DNA of 31,569 bases, taken from the NCBI GenBank assembly GCA_046598935.1, contig JBKJHW010000030.1, positions 1 to 31,569 on the forward strand. The letters are read 5' to 3'. Shown one piece after another: positions 25,815 through 31,569 of the stretch (position 1 is the stretch's first letter; every line of letters starts with the position of its first letter). The notes under the pieces are model-generated. The model was not told where the DNA came from. It saw nothing but the letters and a program-made list of their open reading frames with translations, and searched no databases. The position numbers and the translations under genes are program-made. The DNA comes from SCUN01 sp046598935. Its GTDB lineage: Bacteria > Acidobacteriota > Vicinamibacteria > Vicinamibacterales > SCN-69-37.

Positions 25815-26336
25815 CTAGTATTTCAACACAGTCCCGACAGTTTCGCCGGCCAGCTTCGAGCGCCCATCGAGAGCGGTCAATTCGATCAACACCTGCACGC
25901 CGACGACGTCGGCGCCGAGCGATCTGACCAGCCCCACGGTCGCCGCCGCGGTGCCGCCTGTGGCCAGCAAGTCGTCCACAATCAGCACCCGCTGCCCCGG
26001 CAGCGCCGCATCCTCGTGAATCTCGAGCGCATCGCCGCCGTATTCGAGGGCGTACGACGCGCGCTGCGTTTTGTGCGGCAGCTTGCCGGGCTTGCGCACC
26101 GGCGAGAATCCCGACTTCAGACGATCGGCGATCGCGGCGCCAAAGATGAAACCGCGGCTTTCGATGCCGACGACGACATCGATGGCTTTGCCCGCCCAGG
26201 GTCTCGCCATCTCCTCGATCGCCATCTGAAAGCCGACGGCGTCCTTGAGCAGCGTCGTCACGTCGTAGAACAAAATGCCGGGCTTCGGAAAGTCCGGCAC
26301 ATGTCGAATGCGTTTTTTCAGTTCCTCCTCAATCAC
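25815..26336 (-). CDS. apt: Adenine phosphoribosyltransferase
   Basis: 173 residues, normal for Apt. It salvages adenine with PRPP to AMP. The PRPP-binding motif VLIVDDLLATGGT is intact. The N-terminal IRHVPDFPKPGILFYDVTTL and VGIESRGFIFGAAIA are family signatures, and LPHKTQRASYALEYG provides the flexible catalytic loop. The GTG start at 26336 gives MIEEELKKRIRHVPDFPKPG. The Shine-Dalgarno is weak. It begins 12 nt after the stop of the large propeller gene and is followed by tRNA-Arg after 12 nt. Confidence 0.96.
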   Translation of the reverse strand: MIEEELKKRIRHVPDFPKPGILFYDVTTLLKDAVGFQMAIEEMARPWAGKAIDVVVGIESRGFIFGAAIADRLKSGFSPVRKPGKLPHKTQRASYALEYGGDALEIHEDAALPGQRVLIVDDLLATGGTAAATVGLVRSLGADVVGVQVLIELTALDGRSKLAGETVGTVLKY

Positions 26337-26348
26337 TCGGCTTCGATC

Positions 26349-29300
26349 CTACTTGACGACGATCGTGCCGAAACCAGCCGGGCCGGACACGGCATTGAAC
26401 GCGGCAACTTCCGCGCCGAGAACGGTTGCGGTGCGCCCCATGATCGGGTTGACCTGATCTTTCAGGTCCGCGTATCGCTCTGTCATGCCGCGCGGCAGCT
26501 TGCGCTCGTTGCCCGCGATACTGCTGTAGAGCAAAGCGATCTGGCCATCGAGACGCGTGGGGAAATTCAACGAGTCCTGGCTCCCTGACGTTCCCTGGAG
26601 CTGCGTCATGTCGCCCTCGACGGCCGTTGCTTTATCGATGAGCGTCCTGGCTGCCGCGGCGACCGGGCTCGACGCGCCGGCCTTCTCGGCGATCGCCTTC
26701 GCCTGGGCTTTGATGTCACGCAACTTCGCGACCGAGTCGTACAGACCCTTCTGCCACGCGCCGACTTCCTTGGCCATCGTGAGCTGCTGCTGGCCTTCGA
26801 GGTCGGTCATCTTGCCGAGCCGAGGATCCGTGTCGAGGCGGAAGGTGTGCGTCTCTGTCCAAGCGCCCGACGTGACCTTCACGGTATAGAGACCGGGAGC
26901 GGCCTTGAGCGGAGCCGCATTGCCCGGGCCGTGCGCCCAGCTCACAACGCCCGCGGGCGTCGTGTACGGCGAGATGCCCGTTGACGCGTTCCACTGCACT
27001 TTGTTCAAGCCGGCCTTCGCGAAAACCTGGTTCGTCGGGCCGCGGCCGCCACCGCCGCCGAAGCGTCCACCACCGCCGCCGCCGCCACCGCCTCCGGCCC
27101 GGCCGCCACGGCCGACGACTGGCGCCGGCGCCACGGCTGGCGCTGCGCCGGGTTCGCCCTTCGACGTCCACATCACGATGCCCTTCGAATCGCTCACCGT
27201 GACTTCCACAGGCGCTGAGGGCTGTTCTTTGAACCAGTACTGAAACGTCGGCAGCGGCCCGCCGGCGCGATACGCGTCGTTCGGCTTGTAGAACACCGCC
27301 GGACCTGGATCGACCGCCGGCTTCATCTGCTCGAGCACGCCGAGGCCTTCGAGCACCCAGAAGCCGCGGCCTTCGGTCGAGATCGCCAGTTCCTTACGGA
27401 AAATGCGCATGTCCGTGATCGGCGTGACGGGCAAGTTGAGCTGGAATTTCTGCCAGTGCGCGCCCTCGTCGAACGTCACATACATCCCGTACTCCGTGCC
27501 CGCAAACATCAGGCTCGGATGATCCGGATCCGCACGCACGACGCGCACCGAATGGCCGACCGGAATTCCGTTCTTGCCGTCGGCGATCCGCTTCCATGTC
27601 TTGCCGTAGTCGGCCGTGAGGAACACGTACGGCGTGTAGTCGTTCAGCATGTGGCGGAACGCCGTCACCACGGCGCGGCCCGGCGCCTTCGGCGAGAGAT
27701 CGATCGCGTTGATGGTCGAGTACTCGGGCAGGCCGGTCGGCGTGATATTCGACCAGACCTTGCCTGCGTCGCGCGAGATGTGCAGCAACCCGTCGTCGCT
27801 CCCAGCCCAAAGGAGGTTGGGTGTCGCCGGCGATTCTTCGAACGAAAACACCGTGCTATACACCTCGACGCCTGTGCTGTCGCGCGTGATGCCGGCGCCG
27901 CCGGAGAAATCCTGTTTTGTCTTGTCGTTGCGCGTGAGATCCGGGCTGATCGCATCCCAGTTCTGGCCGCCGTCTTTGCTGCGATGCACGAACTGCGAGG
28001 TCGTATAGACGACGTCCGCGTTGTGCGGCGACAGGCGGATCGGCGAGTTCCACTGCTGCCGGTATTTCATCTCCAGCGCGCGCTGACCGGTCTGGCTGTC
28101 GTGGTAGATGCGAACGCTCTCCGTGACGCCGCTGGTGCGATCAGCGCGGGAGATCGATCCGCCGTAGTTACCGGAGTAGGCGATGTTCGGATTGCGCGGG
28201 TCGACGGCGACGTAGCCGGATTCGCCGCCGCCGGGGACGCTGATGAAGGGCGTGCTGCCGTCGGTCGATACGCCGACAGTGTTGTTGTCCTGCTGCGCGC
28301 CATACACCCAGTACGGCCACCGGCGATCGAGCTCGATGCGGTAGATCTCGGCCGTGTGCTGGTTTTCCTGCTCCGTCCACGGCGCGGCGCCGGTCTGCGT
28401 GATCGACGCCCCGCCGTCGTTGGCAATGATGATCGACTTGCTATTTTTTGGGTTGATCCAGATGTCGTGGTTGTCGCTGTGCGTGCCCTGGAAACCTACG
28501 AACGTTTTGCCGCCGTCGGTCGACTTGAACATGCCGACATTGAGGCCGTAGACCGTGTCGATGTCGACCGGATCAGCGATCAGGCGGTTGTAGTAGAACG
28601 CGCGCTGCTGCAGGTTACGCGAGCTGTTCGTGCGCGCCCACGTCGTGCCGCCGTCGTCTGACCGGTACACGCCACCCTCGTCGTTCGCGGCTTCAAGGAG
28701 CGCGTAGACGCGCTTGGAATCCGCCCCGGAAATCGTCACGGCGACTTTGCCGACCATCACTTTGGTCGGAAGACCGCTCGTGATCTTCTGCCACGTCGAG
28801 CCGCCGTCAAGCGTGCGGTAAATGCCGCCTTCCATGCTGCCGGAGGTGATCGACCACGGATCGCGCTTGACCGTCCACATGCCGGCGAGCAGCACGTTCG
28901 GGTTCTTCGGATCCATGGTGAGATCGACCGCGCCGGTCTTGTCGCTGATCGCGAGCACGTGATCCCAGGTCCTGCCGCCGTCCTTGGTACGGAACACGCC
29001 GCGTTCCGTGTTGGCGCCGAAGATGTTGCCGATGACGGCGACAAACACGACGTCCGGATTTCGGGGATCGATCCGGATCCGGCCGATGGTGCCGGCCTTG
29101 TCGAGGCCCATATGGGTCCAGGTCTTGCCGGCGTCGGTCGATTTGTAGACACCGTCGCCGTTGGAAATGTTGCCGCGCGGATCCGGCGCGCCGGTGCCGA
29201 GCCAGACGACGTTCGGATCGGAATCCGCGACGGCGACGGCGCCCGTGCTGCCAACGCCGACCTGGCCGTCGGTGATCGGCAGCCACGTGGTTCCGGCGTC

Positions 29301-29564
29301 GACGGTCTTGAAGAGACCGCCGTTGGCCGCGGCCATGTAATAGACGTTGGTGTCTGACGGCACGCCGGCCACCGCGTGTGAGCGGCCGCCGCGGGTGAAG
29401 TTCATGAGCGGCCGGTAGGCCAGGCCGCTGAGAAGATCGGGGCTGACCGTGATCGCGGCTGGATCGGCCGTCGGCCGCTGCGCCGTAATCGGCTGCGACC
29501 AGACCCCAAATGCCGCCACCGTGAAGATCAGAGCAAAACCTGCGCGTTGTAACCACTTCGACAT
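26349..29564 (-). CDS. Large secreted Asp-box (BNR/sortilin-VPS10-like) beta-propeller protein
   Basis: 1071 residues from ATG 29564. The product has a signal peptide (MSKWLQRAGFALIFTVAAFG, cleavage near AQ/RP at ~29). At least ten Asp-box motifs of the S/T-x-D-x-G-x-T-W type follow: TVDAGTTW, STDAGKTW, TKDGGRTW, TLDGGSTW, SDDGGTTW, STDGGKTF, SKDGGQNW, SRDAGKVW, TADYGKTW and TFDEGAHW. They imply one or two propellers in the first ~750 residues. A Gly-rich linker (~820-845) and a helical C-terminal part follow. Databases often call such proteins glycosyl hydrolase, but Asp boxes are structural and I see no catalytic signature, so enzyme function is unproven. GGAGG six bases before ATG 29564 decides the start; the frame extends 16 codons further upstream without support. 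Confidence 0.85.
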   Translation of the reverse strand: MSKWLQRAGFALIFTVAAFGVWSQPITAQRPTADPAAITVSPDLLSGLAYRPLMNFTRGGRSHAVAGVPSDTNVYYMAAANGGLFKTVDAGTTWLPITDGQVGVGSTGAVAVADSDPNVVWLGTGAPDPRGNISNGDGVYKSTDAGKTWTHMGLDKAGTIGRIRIDPRNPDVVFVAVIGNIFGANTERGVFRTKDGGRTWDHVLAISDKTGAVDLTMDPKNPNVLLAGMWTVKRDPWSITSGSMEGGIYRTLDGGSTWQKITSGLPTKVMVGKVAVTISGADSKRVYALLEAANDEGGVYRSDDGGTTWARTNSSRNLQQRAFYYNRLIADPVDIDTVYGLNVGMFKSTDGGKTFVGFQGTHSDNHDIWINPKNSKSIIIANDGGASITQTGAAPWTEQENQHTAEIYRIELDRRWPYWVYGAQQDNNTVGVSTDGSTPFISVPGGGESGYVAVDPRNPNIAYSGNYGGSISRADRTSGVTESVRIYHDSQTGQRALEMKYRQQWNSPIRLSPHNADVVYTTSQFVHRSKDGGQNWDAISPDLTRNDKTKQDFSGGAGITRDSTGVEVYSTVFSFEESPATPNLLWAGSDDGLLHISRDAGKVWSNITPTGLPEYSTINAIDLSPKAPGRAVVTAFRHMLNDYTPYVFLTADYGKTWKRIADGKNGIPVGHSVRVVRADPDHPSLMFAGTEYGMYVTFDEGAHWQKFQLNLPVTPITDMRIFRKELAISTEGRGFWVLEGLGVLEQMKPAVDPGPAVFYKPNDAYRAGGPLPTFQYWFKEQPSAPVEVTVSDSKGIVMWTSKGEPGAAPAVAPAPVVGRGGRAGGGGGGGGGGRFGGGGGRGPTNQVFAKAGLNKVQWNASTGISPYTTPAGVVSWAHGPGNAAPLKAAPGLYTVKVTSGAWTETHTFRLDTDPRLGKMTDLEGQQQLTMAKEVGAWQKGLYDSVAKLRDIKAQAKAIAEKAGASSPVAAAARTLIDKATAVEGDMTQLQGTSGSQDSLNFPTRLDGQIALLYSSIAGNERKLPRGMTERYADLKDQVNPIMGRTATVLGAEVAAFNAVSGPAGFGTIVVK
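27030..27120 (-). repeat. Low-complexity GGN-codon tract encoding a poly-glycine linker
   Basis: A run of GGC/GGT/GGA codons interrupted by a few Arg/Phe codons, within the propeller gene (about residues 815-845). On the plus strand it reads as ccaccgccg repeats. It separates the propeller region from the C-terminal helical part and is probably a flexible linker. Such tracts are prone to length change. Confidence 0.8.
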
Positions 29565-29583
29565 GCCGTGCCTCCGACCGACG

Positions 29584-29612
29584 AGCGTACCCGACCGGGC
29601 AACTTCCATCAA
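29584..29612 (-). promoter_or_regulatory. Candidate promoter of the Asp-box gene and downstream apt/tRNA-Arg/TPR genes
   Basis: On the minus strand TTGATG (29612-29607) and TACGCT (29589-29584) are separated by 17 bp. The predicted +1 near 29577 gives a 13-nt leader that just includes the GGAGG ribosome site. The -10 matches only three of six consensus bases, so support is modest. Confidence 0.35.
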
Positions 29613-29628
29613 CTACGTTCGCTCCCCG

Positions 29629-29634
29629 TACAAT
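29629..29634 (+). promoter_or_regulatory. -10 element (TACAAT) for the TonB-dependent receptor gene
   Basis: Five of six consensus bases match. Predicted +1 is at about 29641, two bases before the ATG at 29643, so the mRNA would be leaderless. No -35 or Shine-Dalgarno is evident. The shared divergent region with the Asp-box gene is 78 bp. Confidence 0.4.
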
Positions 29635-29642
29635 CACAGGCC

Positions 29643-31412
29643 ATGCTCGCGACCTACGCCGCTCTCCTGACCTCCCTGCTTCTCGGCCAACAGCCGCCCC
29701 CGCCGCAAACGATCACCGTCGATGTGACGGTCGTCGGCGCCGCCACGACCTCACCCATCGACCTCAAGGCGCTGCCGCGGCCGGCGTCGATCTTCACGCG
29801 GGCCGATCTGCAAACGCTCGGGATCAGCTCGGCGGTGGACGCGCTTCGTCTATTGCCGGGTGTTGATGTGCGCTCGCGCGGCCCGATGGACGTGCAGGCG
29901 GACTTCTCGCTACGGGGCTCGACGTTCGGCCAGAACCTGGTGCTCGTCGACGGCATCCGCATCAACGACAGCCAGAGCGGGCATCACAACGGCGAGCTGC
30001 CGATTCCCGTGAGCGCCATCGATCACATCGAAGTGGTCAACGGCGCGAGTTCTTCGGCGCACGGGGCCGATGCGCTCGGAGGCGTCATCAACATCGTCAC
30101 GCGGAAAGACACTCACGCGGAGGTCGCGGGGTTCGCGGGGGAACACGCCCTCTTTGGCTTTTCAGCAACTGCCAGAGCCGCGAGACCACTCGCTCCAACT
30201 GTCGCCGCGTGGTACCAGCGGAGCGATGGTTTCATGTTCGATCGCGACTTCGGGGTCGGTGGCGGATTGGTTCGCGGCGCCGTAAACAATTCGATCCGCT
30301 ACGACGTGCGGCATTCGCGCCGGGCATTCGGCGCCAACGGGTTTTACGGGAATTCCCCGTCCAGGGAATGGACGGATCAGACGATCGCATCGCTCGTGAC
30401 CTTCGGCCGCGCTTCGCGGTGGGACTGGGACGCGACGGCCGCGTACAAGAATCATGGCGATCACTTCCGATGGGATATCAACCGGCCGGGCTTTGCAGAG
30501 AACCGGCACCGCACGAACTCGGCAGACGTCACGGCAAAAGCCAGCACGCTGGCGGGCGTCGCAAACCTCACGTTCGGCGCATCCGGCGGCACAGACGTCG
30601 TCCGATCGAACAATCTCGGCGATCACGACTACAAACGCGCCGGCGTGTTCGCGGAACTGACGACGCCGGATCCACGGCGCCGGGCCACGTATCAGCTCGG
30701 GATTCGCGCTGATCGGTATTCGACTTTTGGCTCGAACGTCAGTCCCTCAGCCGCAGCGGCGTTCGACCTCGGCAACGGATGGCGCGTTCGCGGATCGGGC
30801 GGCCGCGCCTTCCGCGTGCCGACGTATACCGAGCTTTACTACAAGGACCCTGCCAACCAGGCGAGCCGAGACCTGGAGGCAGAAAGCGGCTGGACCGTCG
30901 ACGCCGGGCTCGACTTTGCGAAAAGCGACTGGACATTCTCGGCGACGCCGTTCGCCCGCTGGGACGACAACGTCATCGACTGGGTCCGCCCGACGACGGC
31001 CGATCTCTGGCGCTCGGCGAACGTTCGCGACGTCACGACGCGCGGCGTTGAAGTCGCGGCGGCTCGGCGTTTCAACGGCGGACTTGTGCGTGCGGCATAC
31101 ACGCGGCTCGACGTCGATGCGCCGAAGCTCGACATGCTCTCGAAATACGTTTTGGAATACGCGCGCGATTCGTTCGCGGTGTCCGCCGCAGCGCCCATCG
31201 CACGCACGGGCCTCACCCTCAGCGCTAACGCCGACATGCGCCGGCGAATCGACGGCCAGAAATACACGCTCCTCGGCGCGCGGATTGCGCACGGCTCGCG
31301 CCGCGCGACGATCTTCGTCGATGGGTCGAATCTACTGGATCGGAAATACCACGAGGTCGCCGGCGTGGCGATGCCGGGACGATGGATTACGGCGGGAGTC
31401 ACAATCCGTTAG
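29643..31412 (+). CDS. TonB-dependent outer-membrane receptor, BtuB-like
   Basis: 589 residues from ATG 29643, about BtuB size. A short signal sequence (MLATYAALLTSLLLGQ) is followed by a TonB-box-like TITVDVTVVGA. The plug domain comes next (~45-150): PRPASIFTRADLQTLG, LLPGVDVRSRG, FSLRGSTFGQNLVLVDGIRIND, DHIEVVNGASSSAHGADALG and GVINIVTRK. The 22-strand barrel follows, with YTELYYKDP and NPEL-like ASRDLEAESGWTVDAGLDF motifs. It imports a large ligand such as a cobalamin or siderophore using TonB energy; the substrate is not set by sequence. The chain ends TAGVTIR, without the usual terminal aromatic residue. The frame is open upstream to 29568, but that part would enter the divergent gene. 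Confidence 0.9.
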   Translation: MLATYAALLTSLLLGQQPPPPQTITVDVTVVGAATTSPIDLKALPRPASIFTRADLQTLGISSAVDALRLLPGVDVRSRGPMDVQADFSLRGSTFGQNLVLVDGIRINDSQSGHHNGELPIPVSAIDHIEVVNGASSSAHGADALGGVINIVTRKDTHAEVAGFAGEHALFGFSATARAARPLAPTVAAWYQRSDGFMFDRDFGVGGGLVRGAVNNSIRYDVRHSRRAFGANGFYGNSPSREWTDQTIASLVTFGRASRWDWDATAAYKNHGDHFRWDINRPGFAENRHRTNSADVTAKASTLAGVANLTFGASGGTDVVRSNNLGDHDYKRAGVFAELTTPDPRRRATYQLGIRADRYSTFGSNVSPSAAAAFDLGNGWRVRGSGGRAFRVPTYTELYYKDPANQASRDLEAESGWTVDAGLDFAKSDWTFSATPFARWDDNVIDWVRPTTADLWRSANVRDVTTRGVEVAAARRFNGGLVRAAYTRLDVDAPKLDMLSKYVLEYARDSFAVSAAAPIARTGLTLSANADMRRRIDGQKYTLLGARIAHGSRRATIFVDGSNLLDRKYHEVAGVAMPGRWITAGVTIR

Positions 31413-31414
31413 TT

Positions 31415-31450
31415 TGAACTTGTGACTTTTGATTTTTGACTTCTGACTTT
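31415..31450. repeat. AT-rich heptanucleotide tandem repeat (TGAYTTY)
   Basis: Four adjacent 7-mers TGACTTT, TGATTTT, TGACTTC and TGACTTT fill 31423-31450, and a degenerate TGAACTT with one extra base precedes them. They occupy nearly all of the 45-bp gap between the receptor stop and tRNA-Pro and stand out sharply in base composition from the G+C-rich surroundings. Confidence 0.85.
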
Positions 31451-31456
31451 TTAAAG

Positions 31457-31534
<78 letters not shown>

Positions 31535-31545
31535 ACAACCTGACT

Positions 31546-31551
31546 ATCTTA
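31546..31551 (-). promoter_or_regulatory. -10 element (TAAGAT) for tRNA-Pro
   Basis: TAAGAT on the minus strand ends 11 nt before the mature 5' end, predicting a 5' leader of about five bases. The -35 region would lie at or beyond the window edge. Confidence 0.5.
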
Positions 31552-31569
31552 CTCCAGTCGTGATGCTCT

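Noticed and set aside
25725..26588. Plus-strand frame starting MVRPAGIEPATCDLG
   Set aside because: Its start is a translation of the tRNA-Arg complement, a well-known annotation artefact, and the rest is antisense to apt.
27456..28661. 401-codon plus-strand open frame opposite the Asp-box gene
   Set aside because: It is antisense to repeated Asp-box motifs and has no independent signal.
31423..31450. Heptamer repeats considered as a CRISPR remnant
   Set aside because: Units are 7 nt with no spacers; this is a simple tandem repeat.

Overview
The window is G+C-rich and almost fully coding. It reads as core chromosome of a Gram-negative (diderm) bacterium: it has LPS export genes, a TonB-dependent outer-membrane receptor and sigma-54. 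Long secreted Asp-box (BNR/sortilin-like) propellers and a very long LptC-like protein are typical of Acidobacteriota, and class Vicinamibacteria is my best guess. That assignment is inferred from gene content, not proven. I see no IS element, prophage, CRISPR array, rRNA or integrase. No gap without a gene exceeds about 80 bases.

Region 1 (1-10962, minus strand) is a seven-gene run read right to left: guaA, dnaE, accA, recJ, a 731-residue LptC/LptA-like bridge protein, lptB and the start of rpoN. Stop and start codons abut or overlap at most junctions, so it looks like one transcription unit joining nucleotide synthesis, replication, repair, lipid synthesis and envelope export.

Region 2 (10987-18214) holds a secreted PQQ-type propeller protein (plus), a PLP aminotransferase and a polytopic membrane protein (minus, paired), and a 1278-residue NtrY-like histidine kinase with about a dozen membrane segments (plus, no response regulator in the window).

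Region 3 (18215-20797, minus) is tsaB-rimI-psd-pssA: tRNA t6A modification, S18 acetylation, and the two steps from CDP-diacylglycerol to phosphatidylethanolamine. It diverges from mutS (20817), which is translationally coupled to an oligopeptide-binding lipoprotein gene.

Region 4 (24988-29564, minus) is a tight series: a large Asp-box propeller protein, apt, tRNA-Arg(CCT) and a YfgM-like TPR membrane protein. A BtuB-like TonB-dependent receptor diverges from it, and tRNA-Pro(CGG) closes the window behind a short AT-rich heptanucleotide tandem repeat.

No wholly new multigene system is evident. The features most worth a second look are architectural: the fused Lpt bridge, the orphan giant kinase, convergent gene ends with no room for terminators (one with a 15-bp perfect inverted repeat inside a coding end), a tRNA embedded between operon genes, -10-only divergent promoters that imply leaderless mRNAs, the heptamer repeat, and a hairpin abutting the psd start codon.
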